Source: Streptomyces koelreuteriae (GTDB lineage Bacteria > Actinomycetota > Actinomycetes > Streptomycetales > Streptomycetaceae). From it: a stretch of DNA of 64,000 nucleotides. The notes beneath the pieces were generated by a model. It saw nothing but the letters and a program-made list of their open reading frames with translations, was not told the DNA's origin and searched no databases. Location: NCBI RefSeq assembly GCF_018604545.1, contig NZ_CP075896.1, positions 6,200,001 to 6,264,000 on the forward strand, written 5' to 3'. This document shows positions 35,101-43,163 of the stretch, piece after piece (the first letter of the stretch is position 1; every line of letters starts with the position of its first letter). The position numbers and the translations under genes are program-made.

Positions 35101-37209
35101 GATGCCCGGCCCCGGGACGCTGGCCCACGCAGCGTGGCGGGACAGCCAGGTCCGTACGTACGGATCGACCCGCTCCCAGCCGCCGGCCTCGGCCTGCCGC
35201 TTGAGGAGGTCCACCACCGCCCACAGCACGACCACCTCGGCGGCCGCCCCCTCGGGCCCCTCGCGCCTCCTCAGATGTGAGACGAACTCCCGGTGGTACA
35301 GCCGGTACACGGCCTGTGAGCCCGCACCGTCCTCGACGATGTAGCGGCCGTAGGCGGACAGAACCCAGTCCAGGTCGCCCTCGTCGTAGACAACCCCCTG
35401 ACCGCCGAACGCCGAGGCCACCGCCTCCCAGACTCCGCCCGCGGGCATGCCCCGGCCGGCGGCGCAAGCGAGCGCCGTGAGGAGGTCCCGCGCAGCCGAG
35501 GGGAGTTCGGTGCCGTCGTCGCGTACCCGCTGGGGGCCGGAACGCAGATCCTCCTCGAACGCGGCCTCCACGGACTCGGGCAGCCCGGCGAGCAGGTCAT
35601 CGGTGTCCCGGAGGCTCCCGGGCTCTTGGAGTCGTGCGACGAGGAAGCCGGTGACCAGCCGGGCGAAGAGGAACCCCCCGTCCTGTGCCGTCGCGCGGTC
35701 CGCCAGGGCCTCGGCGACCCCGGCCCCGTCGACCTCGGCGGCCTCGCAGCGCCGCCGTACGTACTCGGCGATGTCCCGCCGGGTGTCCGGCTCGGCCTCC
35801 AGGTCCACCGTCGTGACGCTGTCGCCGATGTGGCGGACCAGGGCGTCCGGCAGGGTCTCGCCCTCCTTCAGCCTGCCCCGGAAGGGCCGTTCCCGGGAGC
35901 CGACCAGCACCGGGAGCATCCGGCTCAGCGGAAAGACCAGCTCCTCGATCACGCCCTGGGTGTGCTCGGCCGGCACCTCGTCGAGACCGTCGAGGACCAG
36001 GACGGGAAGCGTCGGAAGCTCACGCAGCTCGGCTCTCAGGGCGTCCGCGTTCCTCGGCTCGCGCAACCCCAGCCGGGCGGCGAGTTCCGCGGCGGCCTGT
36101 GTCGCGTCCAGGCCCCGCAGATGCACGGCCGCGAAGGTCCGGACGTCCCGTACACCCGGGTCCGGGTCACCCTCCCGGAGGGCTCCCTGCCGCTCTGCCT
36201 CCTGTCGTTGCTCGGGGTCCGCGAGCGTCGCGACGCGTCCTAGCACCGCAGACTTGCCGCACCCGGCGGGCCCGGTGACCAGGAAGAGACCGGGAGCCGC
36301 CGCCTCCATCCACGTGATGATCTTTCCGAGTACGCGCTGCCGTCCGCTGAAGAACCAGCCTTCTTCCCGGTGCCCCACGCCGCGCGCGGCGAGCACCAGG
36401 TGCTCCACGAGGGTCGGCGCGGTCCCCGGCCGGGCGAGAGGATTGGGAAACGCCGGTCGTTCGTCGCCCGCGGTGCCACGCGCGGGCCGCTGGCCCTCCG
36501 ACTCGCACCTGGTCGCCAGCGCCGTCAGCAGCTCGACCCCACTGACCAGCTCGTTGTGCGCGCTCCACGCGCTCAGGTACTCGTCCGTGCGTGGCCCCTC
36601 CCGCAGCACCGCCGCCAGTGCCCGCAGCAGCGGTCCGCCGCCGTCCGACGTCTCGTTGCGCTGGCAGCTCGCCATGCTGCCGAGCCACTTGGTCCGGCCG
36701 GGCGGAAGGGAGATCTCGGACCAGTGTTTCAGGGCGGTTTGGATGCCGTCCCCGACGCCGTCGCCCGCGTAGCAGGTGTCGACGACCACCAGGATCTGAT
36801 CGGCATCCGAGGAGACGGCGTATCCGATCAGCTCTTCGGTGGACACGCCCTGCCTGCGTATCCGGACCTTCCGCGTCCCCACATGGTCGCCGGGCTTCAG
36901 ATCACTGAGGACCAGCCGCAGTTCGTCGTCGGCGAGGACGCCGTGCCCCGACCAGAGGATCAACGCCGGCTTGCGGCCCCCCGAGCGCCGCCAGCCCTCG
37001 CTCCACTCCTCGACTTCCCGGTCGAAGGCCGCCCGGTCCGGGTTCCCCCCGCCCACCAGCCGCACGTCGAAGCCCAGCCCTTCGAGGAGGCCGGCGATCT
37101 CCTCCATCTGCGCCTTGACGCCCACCAGTTGAGGGAAGGTACGAGAGTCGTCGTACGACTCGCACACCACACACAGCGCGGTGGCCCTGAACTCCGGAGC
37201 CTCACTCAT
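32143..37209 (-). CDS. Caspase-like peptidase - STAND/NACHT NTPase - TPR array protein (1688 aa)
   Basis: A large multidomain signalling protein. Residues 1-245 are a C14 caspase-like domain with catalytic H89 (LILWSGHG) and C146 (VVVDTCYAG). Residues about 285-620 are a STAND-type NTPase: WFFSGR, Walker A GPAGCGKS (313-320) and Walker B VLVLDGLDE (403-411). A helical winged-helix-like region follows. Residues about 755-1365 hold 13 TPR units of 46 residues with the motif LNNLA-x-LAxTGDxQxAL, nearly identical in DNA. The C-terminal 320 residues contain two copies of a further about 70-residue repeat (WTDSRTFW and WDDSKRFF). Known relatives work as inducible switches in biological conflict. 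It is flanked in the operon by a lipase (8-bp overlap) and a CHAT protein (4-bp overlap). Target and trigger are unknown. Confidence 0.9.
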   Translation of the reverse strand: MSEAPEFRATALCVVCESYDDSRTFPQLVGVKAQMEEIAGLLEGLGFDVRLVGGGNPDRAAFDREVEEWSEGWRRSGGRKPALILWSGHGVLADDELRLVLSDLKPGDHVGTRKVRIRRQGVSTEELIGYAVSSDADQILVVVDTCYAGDGVGDGIQTALKHWSEISLPPGRTKWLGSMASCQRNETSDGGGPLLRALAAVLREGPRTDEYLSAWSAHNELVSGVELLTALATRCESEGQRPARGTAGDERPAFPNPLARPGTAPTLVEHLVLAARGVGHREEGWFFSGRQRVLGKIITWMEAAAPGLFLVTGPAGCGKSAVLGRVATLADPEQRQEAERQGALREGDPDPGVRDVRTFAAVHLRGLDATQAAAELAARLGLREPRNADALRAELRELPTLPVLVLDGLDEVPAEHTQGVIEELVFPLSRMLPVLVGSRERPFRGRLKEGETLPDALVRHIGDSVTTVDLEAEPDTRRDIAEYVRRRCEAAEVDGAGVAEALADRATAQDGGFLFARLVTGFLVARLQEPGSLRDTDDLLAGLPESVEAAFEEDLRSGPQRVRDDGTELPSAARDLLTALACAAGRGMPAGGVWEAVASAFGGQGVVYDEGDLDWVLSAYGRYIVEDGAGSQAVYRLYHREFVSHLRRREGPEGAAAEVVVLWAVVDLLKRQAEAGGWERVDPYVRTWLSRHAAWASVPGPGIDVLRDLVVWDRENALPHLGKALLEVSVALSGNAHHTVAAEFAREATDIYRDLADRDRSYLPDLAGSLNNLAICLAETGDRQAALEPAHEAVRIRRQLAHTNPAAYLPHLATALNNLANHLAQTGDRQGALEPAHEAVRHYTQLTHTNPATYLPHLAGSLNNLAIRLAETGDRQAALEPAHEAVRHYTQLTHTNPAAYLPHLATALNNLAATLAQTGDRQGALEPAHEAVRIRRQLAHTNPAVYLPDLAGSLNNLANRLAETGDRQGALEPAHEAVRHYTQLTHTNPAAYLPHLATALNNLANRLAETGDRQAALEPAHEAVRIRRQLAHTNPAAYLPHLATALNNLANHLAQTGDRQGALEPAHEAVRHYTQLTHTNPAAYLPDLAMALNNLANRLAETGDRQGALEPAHEAVRHYTQLTHTNPAAYLPDLAMALNNLANRLAETGDRQAALEPAHEAVRHYTQLTHTNPAAYLPDLAGSLNNLAATLAQTGDHQGALKPAHEAVRHYTQLTHTNPAAYLPDLAMALNNLANHLAQTGDHQGALKPAHEAVRHYTQLTHTNPAAYLPDLAMALNNLANHLAQTGDHQGALKPAHEAVRHYTQLTHTNPAAYLPDLAMALNNLANRLAETGDEPAAIQAYTDTAAGLAQAHPAAARTIEYERAAFQLGRPEPTRAFGLLGLIRIVNDETAEQPGEIVLHARQMIRAQAHTSRDSRESLEHTWRQETDTATPDWLSLSEDTLNLVVEWANTPTWTDSRTFWSRHADALGADEAATALAEFALAWPVAEQHQRIRELVLSEGMDAVFSALILRDTLSGWLECEGWDDSKRFFQENSEVLLNESAEKALTETDDVTPGVAVHPALLRIARSEDIDTAFQCVQDRGALQRHVLRALNDGDAQALAYGAAIEGSVFNDAFSSATHHQAALLLAGDPESLDLDALAEAASEADPETRNRLTSELAALATRSPDPQHTAHWFRLVQALTQTRP
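33190..34935 (-). repeat. Thirteen tandem 138-bp coding repeats (TPR array)
   Basis: The marker GTTGAG (inside the LNNLA codons) recurs exactly every 138 bp from 33241 to 34897, which is 12 periods and 13 units. Many units are nearly identical over their full length. Variants combine a few alternative cassettes (RHYTQLTHTN or RIRRQLAHTN; DLAMA, HLATA or DLAGS), suggesting shuffling by recombination. Confidence 0.92.
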
Positions 37210-38650
37210 CCTCGGTGCCCTCTTCCCCCTCGTGCCCCATCACCAGCGTCAACGCCGTCACCGAGGCCTCCGGAGCGTGCCGTGCGCCGACCCTCAGCCG
37301 GTGGGCTCCGGGGGCGAGACCGGTGAGCGGAGCGGTGTAGCGCCCGTCGCCCCGGTTCCGCAGCGAGCGTTCGGGGCCGTCGTCCACACTCAGGGCGAGC
37401 GCCAGCTCGTCGTGCCCGGGGACGTCCCTGGGGACCGACACCTCGACCTCCGCCGCCTTGCCTGCCGCCAGCACCTCCGGCACGCGCACCCCGAGCGGCC
37501 TTGCCGCCGCGTACTCCTCCGGACCCCGGTGCACCGGCAGCTCAGGTGTGAGCCACCCCCACAGCGCCCAGCGGACGGCGGAGTTGTTCTGCAGCGAACC
37601 GTGCTGTTCCCACGGGGTGTACGCGGGTCGCCGTACGCCCGTGAGATGGGCGCTGGACAGACGGGGCACACGCCCGTCGCCGCCCTCGTCCGCGCCGCCG
37701 ATGGTGAGCAGCGGCGAGAGCCGGCCGTCGTCCCCCGGCCGGGCCGTGGTCGGAGTGGGCTGCAGAACCCCGCTCACCGGCAGGTACTCCACCCCGTACG
37801 CGGCCCCCGTCCGGGACTCGTGCAACGCCGCATGGAACAGCGCCGCGTCCTTGAGCAGGGCCTCGTCGACCCCAGGGAGCCCGGTGACCTCACGCGCGTA
37901 TCGGAGGTTGTCCGCGTCCGTGCCGCCACCCTCCAGACACGCGTAGTCCGGGGTGAGCTGATGCAGGGACGGCAGGCTGCGGGCGAACCGCGCCAGATTC
38001 AGCCGAAGCGGGCCGAAGCCCGGCCGCAGCCCGTTCACCAGGTACAGCAGGGCGTCCAGTGAGCCCCGGTACGGCGTCCCGAGCGTGATCACCTGCCGGG
38101 CGACCTCCGCGCCGCCGCCCATCTCGATGTACTGCCGGGTCACCAGCCCGCCCATCGAGTGGGCCACGAACACGACCCTGGCTTCCGCCCGCCCGGGTGC
38201 AGAGGCACGCCAGCGGCCGAGTTCCTCCTCCACCCGTTCGCCGAGCCGTTCGGCGTTGTACCGGCAGGAGAGCCGCCAGTCGTACGAGAAGTCCACCAGG
38301 TTCACCGGTGTGCGAGGGTCGTCGCCCGGCAGCCGCCGTCGCAGGGTGAAGTGTCGCTCCAGCCAGTCCAGCAGCCCGTTGTAGCCGTCGACGAGTGGCC
38401 CGACCCCGGGCAGGGCGTGCAGATCGGGCATCGGCCCGGCGGGCCGGACGCCGTCACCGGGGTGGCCGTCTCCCAGGTCGGACGGGAGGGCCAGCCGGGT
38501 CACGGACTTTCCGAAGGTCCTGATCCCTCGTAGCAGGGCCTTTCCCGAGAGCCCCCATAACTCGTTCCCGTCCGCGTCCGTCAGCCGGCTGCCCATGATC
38601 CCCGGAACCACGACCACGAGATCGTCGACCCGGCAGCGCTGTGTCGTCAT
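37202..38650 (-). CDS. LCAT-like alpha/beta-hydrolase (lipase) with C-terminal Ig-like domain
   Basis: A 482-residue hydrolase of the lecithin:cholesterol acyltransferase/phospholipase type. It shows the oxyanion loop VVPGIMGSRL, nucleophile S165 in VAHSMGG, a likely acid D325 in GDGRVP and His H350 in EQHGSL. The PYRGSLDAL segment after the nucleophile is typical of LCAT relatives. Residues about 380-475 look like an Ig-type beta domain. No signal peptide is present, so it acts inside the cell, where its likely substrates are membrane lipids. It is the first gene of the operon and overlaps the caspase-STAND-TPR gene by 8 bp. The pairing suggests a lipid-cleaving effector under control of the switch protein (inference). 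Confidence 0.85.
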   Translation of the reverse strand: MTTQRCRVDDLVVVVPGIMGSRLTDADGNELWGLSGKALLRGIRTFGKSVTRLALPSDLGDGHPGDGVRPAGPMPDLHALPGVGPLVDGYNGLLDWLERHFTLRRRLPGDDPRTPVNLVDFSYDWRLSCRYNAERLGERVEEELGRWRASAPGRAEARVVFVAHSMGGLVTRQYIEMGGGAEVARQVITLGTPYRGSLDALLYLVNGLRPGFGPLRLNLARFARSLPSLHQLTPDYACLEGGGTDADNLRYAREVTGLPGVDEALLKDAALFHAALHESRTGAAYGVEYLPVSGVLQPTPTTARPGDDGRLSPLLTIGGADEGGDGRVPRLSSAHLTGVRRPAYTPWEQHGSLQNNSAVRWALWGWLTPELPVHRGPEEYAAARPLGVRVPEVLAAGKAAEVEVSVPRDVPGHDELALALSVDDGPERSLRNRGDGRYTAPLTGLAPGAHRLRVGARHAPEASVTALTLVMGHEGEEGTEDE

Positions 38651-38788
38651 GCCGCCCCCGAATGGTGCACGTCGTGCTGTGAGGGGTCAGCGTAATGACG
38701 GTAGAGCGGGCCGGACACGAGGAATGCGGAACTGTCCGCACGAAACATGAAATGCGCGCTGGCCTGCGTCCTGTGTCCTGCGTGAAGA

Positions 38789-38828
38789 AGGGGCGACGCC
38801 GGGCACGGTGCCGGTCGGCGTCACCCCT
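38789..38828 (-). terminator. Terminator-like hairpin after nadA
   Basis: Long interrupted stem: AGGGG and GACGCCG pair with CGGCGTC and CCCCT, separated by one mismatch, with an inner GGCA/TGCC hairpin. It separates nadA from the lipase operon. Confidence 0.7.
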
Positions 38829-38859
38829 CTCGTACCCGCTACGGGCTAAGGGCTAAGGG

Positions 38860-40044
38860 CTACGGCAGCGCCAGCATCCGCTCCAGCGCCAGCTTCGCGA
38901 ACGCCTCCGTCTCCTTGTCCACCTCGATGCGGTTGACGAGGTTGCCCTCGGCCAGGGACTCCAGGGCCCAGACCAGGTGGGGGAGGTCGATGCGGTTCAT
39001 CGTGGAGCAGAAGCAGACCGTCTTGTCGAGGAAGACGATCTCCTTGTCCTCGGGTGCGAAGCGGTTCGCCAGGCGGCGGACCAGGTTCAGTTCCGTGCCG
39101 ATGGCCCACTTGGAGCCGGCCGGGGCGGCCTCCAGGGCCTTGATGATGTACTCCGTCGAGCCGACGTAGTCCGCCGCGGCCACGACCTCGTGGCGGCACT
39201 CGGGGTGGACCAGGACGTTCACGCCCGGGATGCGCTCGCGTACGTCGTTCACCGAGTCGAGGCTGAAGCGGCCGTGGACCGAGCAGTGGCCGCGCCACAG
39301 GATCATCTTCGCGGCGCGCAGTTCCTCGGTCGTGAGGCCGCCGTTCGGCTTGTGCGGGTTGTAGAGGACGCAGTCCTCCAGGGACATGCCCATGTCCCGC
39401 ACGGCGGTGTTGCGGCCGAGGTGCTGGTCGGGGAGGAAGAGCACTTTCTCGCCCTGCTCGAAGGCCCAGTCCAGGGCCCGTTTCGCGTTCGAGGAGGTGC
39501 AGATCGTGCCGCCGTGCTTGCCCGTGAACGCCTTGATGTCGGCGGACGAGTTCATGTACGAGACGGGCACGACCTGCTCGGCTATCCCGGCCTCGGTCAG
39601 CACGTCCCAGCACTCGGCGACCTGCTCGGCCGTCGCCATGTCGGCCATCGAGCAGCCGGCGGCCAGGTCGGGCAGGACCACCTTCTGGTCGTCGGAGGTC
39701 AGGATGTCCGCGGACTCGGCCATGAAGTGCACACCGCAGAACACGATGTACTCGGCCTCGGGGCGGGCGGCGGCGTCCTTGGCCAGCTTGAAGGAGTCAC
39801 CGGTGACGTCGGCGAACTGGATGACCTCGTCGCGCTGGTAGTGGTGGCCGAGCACGAAGACCTTGTCCCCGAGCTTCTCCTTGGCCTTGCGGGCGCGCTC
39901 CACCAGGTCCGGGTCGGACGGCGAGGGCAGGTCGCCGGGGCACTCCACGCCGCGCTCGCTCCTGGGGTCGGCCTCACGGCCGAGGAGCAGCAGGGCGAGG
40001 GGCGTCGGCTGTACGTCGAGCTCCTGGGGCTGGGCGGTGGTCAC
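38860..40044 (-). CDS. nadA: Quinolinate synthase A
   Basis: A 394-residue [4Fe-4S] enzyme that condenses iminoaspartate and dihydroxyacetone phosphate to quinolinate in NAD synthesis. It has the conserved early segment VFVLGHHYQRDEV and the cluster-Cys regions IVFCGVHF, VHPECRHEV and TVCFCSTMNR, typical of the longer actinobacterial NadA. The GTG at 40044 (VTTAQPQELD) is chosen because upstream codons run into the promoter. A TATGAT-like -10 on the minus strand lies near 40095-40100. It is divergent from erpA, an Fe-S carrier gene. nadB and nadC are not adjacent. Confidence 0.95.
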   Translation of the reverse strand: MTTAQPQELDVQPTPLALLLLGREADPRSERGVECPGDLPSPSDPDLVERARKAKEKLGDKVFVLGHHYQRDEVIQFADVTGDSFKLAKDAAARPEAEYIVFCGVHFMAESADILTSDDQKVVLPDLAAGCSMADMATAEQVAECWDVLTEAGIAEQVVPVSYMNSSADIKAFTGKHGGTICTSSNAKRALDWAFEQGEKVLFLPDQHLGRNTAVRDMGMSLEDCVLYNPHKPNGGLTTEELRAAKMILWRGHCSVHGRFSLDSVNDVRERIPGVNVLVHPECRHEVVAAADYVGSTEYIIKALEAAPAGSKWAIGTELNLVRRLANRFAPEDKEIVFLDKTVCFCSTMNRIDLPHLVWALESLAEGNLVNRIEVDKETEAFAKLALERMLALP

Positions 40045-40165
40045 GACACGCACCCTTTCTGTTCCGCGACTTTTCGTCGATATGACGCTATCTATCATAA
40101 CTGCTTCACGTCACTTTGACGATGGCCATAGCGTCTGTGTGACGTGAATCCCGGTGGGCCGCCGT

Positions 40166-40190
40166 TCATTCCCGGGAAGACCGGGAATGA
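40166..40190. promoter_or_regulatory. 25-bp hyphenated palindrome between nadA and erpA
   Basis: TCATTCCCGG-GAAGA-CCGGGAATGA: exact 10-bp arms with a 5-bp spacer, 122 bp from the nadA start and 137 bp from the erpA start. It could be an operator for either gene or an RNA hairpin in a leader. No protein is assigned. Confidence 0.45.
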
Positions 40191-40326
40191 GCCGTTTTCC
40201 GGTTCCCGGCGTGTGTGCGAGCATGAAACGAAGCCGTAAATCGAGCGCCCGGCCCGGAATGAATCCGCGGCCCCGCCGGTTGGACACGTCGGCAAGCAGT
40301 CTCCGTACAACCCGGGAGAGATGTAG

Positions 40327-40683
40327 ATGTCCGTATCGGACGAGACCACCACCGTCAGCGACGGCATCATCCTGACCGACGCCGCCGCGGACAAGGTCAA
40401 GACCCTGCTCGACCAGGAAGGCCGCGACGACCTCGCGCTGCGCGTCGCCGTCCAGCCCGGCGGCTGCTCCGGCCTGCGCTACCAGCTCTTCTTCGACGAG
40501 CGTTCCCTCGACGGCGACGTCGAGAAGGACTTCGGCGGTGTGAAGGTCGTCACGGACCGCATGAGCGCCCCGTACCTGATCGGTGCCACGATCGACTTCG
40601 TGGACACGATCGAGAAGCAGGGCTTCACGATCGACAACCCGAACGCGACCGGCTCCTGCGCCTGCGGCGACTCCTTCAGCTGA
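40327..40683 (+). CDS. erpA: Iron-sulfur cluster insertion protein, A-type carrier
   Basis: A 118-residue HesB/IscA-type carrier that passes Fe-S clusters to apoproteins. The three ligands are C47 (GGCSGLRY) and C111, C113 (SCACGDSFS), with the canonical 63-residue spacing. The first 14 residues are a short extension. An AGAG ribosome-binding site is near 40315. It is divergent from nadA, whose product needs a [4Fe-4S] cluster. It ends at a strong bidirectional hairpin. Confidence 0.95.
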   Translation: MSVSDETTTVSDGIILTDAAADKVKTLLDQEGRDDLALRVAVQPGGCSGLRYQLFFDERSLDGDVEKDFGGVKVVTDRMSAPYLIGATIDFVDTIEKQGFTIDNPNATGSCACGDSFS

Positions 40684-40720
40684 GCCCGCCGGGCCGCCAC
40701 CGAGCGGCAGCGGACATGAC

Positions 40721-40757
40721 GAAGGCGGCGGCCCCCTCCGACGGGGCCGCCGCCTTC
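40721..40757. terminator. Bidirectional terminator hairpin
   Basis: Perfect 15-bp stem GAAGGCGGCGGCCCC with a 7-nt loop lies between the convergent erpA and membrane-protein genes. Confidence 0.88.
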
Positions 40758-40783
40758 GTGTTCGCTACCTGCCCGGGCCGGTC

Positions 40784-42676
40784 CTAGCGCTCCCGCGTGG
40801 GGGGAGCCGGCAGCCGCGCGCCCTCCTTGGCCAGCGGGACCGCCTTGCCGTCCGAGTCCACGACCGCACGGTCACCCAGCGGCTCGTCCAGCCGCACGGT
40901 CTCCTGGAACTTCTTCGCGACCATGATGCAGACCTTGTCCGGCCACGCGGTGGAGGTCACCTCGACCGTCACCTCGCCGCCCTTCTCGCTCGCCTTCACG
41001 TCGTAGTCGGCGCACACCCCGCCCATGAAGGTCACGGTCAGCTCGTCACCCTCGGCCCGGTAGCCGTCCACCTCGACGTCGCGCGGCGAGGGGGCCGACG
41101 TCGCCTTGTCACTCGGCTCGCTCGGCGCGGAGGACGTCAGATACTTCGGGTCGACCGCCGGGTACGTCACCGTGAACGGGTCCTTCGCCCCCGGCGCCGT
41201 CACCTCGAACAGCCAGGACGGCACCAGCGCCTGGCGCCCGTCCACGAAGTGCGAGGCCAGTCCGAACACCGCGCCCTCGACCGTGACGGAGTCCTGCTGC
41301 CCCTGCCCGGGAGAGCCGCTCGCGGATGATCCGCAGGGCTCCTCCAGCCGGTCCTTCAGCGGCACGGCGCTCGCACAGCCGCCGATGCCCATCCGGTGAT
41401 CGCTCGTCGGCCGCTCCTCCATCAGCTCCAGCGCCTTCTTGGCACTGACCACGGGGTACGTGTCCCCCTCGGCCGGCGCCTTGAGCTGACCGCTGCCGCC
41501 GACGACCTCGCCCTCGGAGCCGACCGTGACCCCGGTGTTCCAGCCGTGCGTCGGCAGTCCGCCGATCTCGGGAGCGGCGTTCACCACCCGCTGGGCGCCC
41601 ATGACCTGGCTCGCGTCCAGCTTCGCGGCGTCCTGCCCCAGCGCCTTCAGCACCGGCGCCGCGGCCTTCTCGGCCTCCGCCTCGCTCACCGGGCTGCCGC
41701 CGGACTGCGGAGCCGTGCAGGTGTCGGTGCCCTTGCAGTCGTCGGTGCCCGGGGCGTAGCGGTTGAACGTCCAGGCTCCCGGCGCCTGCTTGTTCACCTG
41801 GAGACTCGGCCCCGAACCGTCCTGACCGGCTCCGACCTTCCAGGCCTCGCCCTGCGTCACCGGCGTTCCCTCGACCCCGAGGGCCTTCGCCAGCCGGGCC
41901 ACGTCCTCCTTGGTGACCTCGCCCTGCGCCCGGTACACCGGCGCCTCGCCGGGGCCGTCCGGCAGCGCGCCGCCGAGCTTGTAGGTGGCGCCGTAGGGGT
42001 TGGGTTCACCGGGCGCGATGCCGTTGCCCTCGCCGGAGGTCGAATCCGAGTACCCGTCGAGCGCCAGCGGCGGGGGAGTGTCGTCCCCGCCGGGCGCGCC
42101 GGACGTCTGCCCGTCGCCCGACCCACCGGCCACGTTGGTGGCGAGCCAGGCCCCGCCCCCGCCGATCAGCAGTACGGCGGCGGCGACGGAGGCGATGATC
42201 GCGGGCGTCCGGGGCCGACCGCCGCCCGGGTGGACCAGGTCCTCCTCGCTGCGGGGCAGCTCGCTGTCCGGCGTGCCGGTGTCACGGAGCGGGTCGGTGT
42301 CGTCCGGCGTCGCGGCGGCTTCTGATTCGGCCTTCGCTGCCGTGTCCGCGTCGGTGTCCGGTTCTGTTTCGGCTTCCCCTTCTGCTTCCGCTTCCGCTTC
42401 CGGGGCCGTGTCGTCCTTACGGGCCTCGGACTCACGCACCTCGGATGCCTCCGGAGCGGGAGCCTCAGGGGCCTGATCGGCGTCGGCGTCCTGCTCCGTC
42501 TCAGCGACCCCGGGCGTGTCGGCCTCACGGGGCTCGGCGGCCTCGGTCGCGTCCTGCGCGTCCGCCGAACCCCGTTCACCGTCACAGACGCCCCCGGTGT
42601 CACGGGCAGGGTCGGCGGCTCCGGCGCCGCCCGCTTCCCTGGCGTCGTCGTCGTTGTCGGGTCGCTCGGTGTTCAC
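40784..42676 (-). CDS. Single-pass membrane protein with acidic cytoplasmic region and extracytoplasmic domain
   Basis: A 630-residue protein. Residues 1-155 are highly acidic and low in complexity (many Glu, Ala, Asp and Thr). One membrane segment follows near 160-185 (AIIASVAAAVLLIGGGGAWL). The remaining 440 residues face outside and contain several Cys. The start is the GTG at 42676 with GAAGGAG seven bases upstream. No enzymatic motif is recognised. The architecture resembles actinobacterial envelope or sigma/anti-sigma-type proteins, but function is unknown. Confidence 0.85.
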   Translation of the reverse strand: MNTERPDNDDDAREAGGAGAADPARDTGGVCDGERGSADAQDATEAAEPREADTPGVAETEQDADADQAPEAPAPEASEVRESEARKDDTAPEAEAEAEGEAETEPDTDADTAAKAESEAAATPDDTDPLRDTGTPDSELPRSEEDLVHPGGGRPRTPAIIASVAAAVLLIGGGGAWLATNVAGGSGDGQTSGAPGGDDTPPPLALDGYSDSTSGEGNGIAPGEPNPYGATYKLGGALPDGPGEAPVYRAQGEVTKEDVARLAKALGVEGTPVTQGEAWKVGAGQDGSGPSLQVNKQAPGAWTFNRYAPGTDDCKGTDTCTAPQSGGSPVSEAEAEKAAAPVLKALGQDAAKLDASQVMGAQRVVNAAPEIGGLPTHGWNTGVTVGSEGEVVGGSGQLKAPAEGDTYPVVSAKKALELMEERPTSDHRMGIGGCASAVPLKDRLEEPCGSSASGSPGQGQQDSVTVEGAVFGLASHFVDGRQALVPSWLFEVTAPGAKDPFTVTYPAVDPKYLTSSAPSEPSDKATSAPSPRDVEVDGYRAEGDELTVTFMGGVCADYDVKASEKGGEVTVEVTSTAWPDKVCIMVAKKFQETVRLDEPLGDRAVVDSDGKAVPLAKEGARLPAPPTRER

Positions 42677-42821
42677 CGCATCGCTCCTTCGGCTGCACAG
42701 CCGTCCCATGGGACCCGGACCGGTCACTCACGGGCGGCTGGTGGGTCGTATCCCGCCTCCCCTTTACGGGGGACAGCGATGGGACGCAGCGGGGGAGCAC
42801 ACGGTTCCCGCGGGGGGCCGG

Positions 42822-43031
42822 TCAGTCCCCGTAGTCCGACATGGCGTCGAGCAGCCGGGCCGACGCCGTGGGTACGGTCACGCCGTGGATCAGGGCCGGC
42901 GAGACGGGCCGGGAGGCGATGCGGTCGGGAGCCGCCCAGTGGGGAGCCATCCGCGCCCCGTCACCCGGCAGCGAGGCGAGATCGCCTTCGAGGTCGACCG
43001 GAACGGGTACCTGGACCTTGAGGTTCGTCAT
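42822..43031 (-). CDS. Small hypothetical protein (69 aa)
   Basis: MTNLKVQVPVPVDLEGDLAS at the start, Pro- and Val-rich, no membrane segment and no known domain. The ribosome-binding site is weak (GGTG). It is divergent from the AdoK-like gene and has Streptomyces-like composition. It is supported mainly by position and reading frame. Confidence 0.6.
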   Translation of the reverse strand: MTNLKVQVPVPVDLEGDLASLPGDGARMAPHWAAPDRIASRPVSPALIHGVTVPTASARLLDAMSDYGD

Positions 43032-43163
43032 AGCCGCACCGTAGGCACGCTCGAGCTCGCGGAGAAAGATCTACTATCGGGTAGTTTCGCTGCCTTCAGC
43101 GCCGGCCCGTCCACCCGATAGCGTGAAGTGTCAAGGCCCGCCTCCCTCAGGAGAATCCACGCC

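Noticed and set aside
29944..38859. Genomic island delimited by attachment sites
   Set aside because: The gene content looks accessory, but I found no integrase, tRNA or flanking direct repeats, and base composition is not obviously different. Only the accessory nature is suggested.
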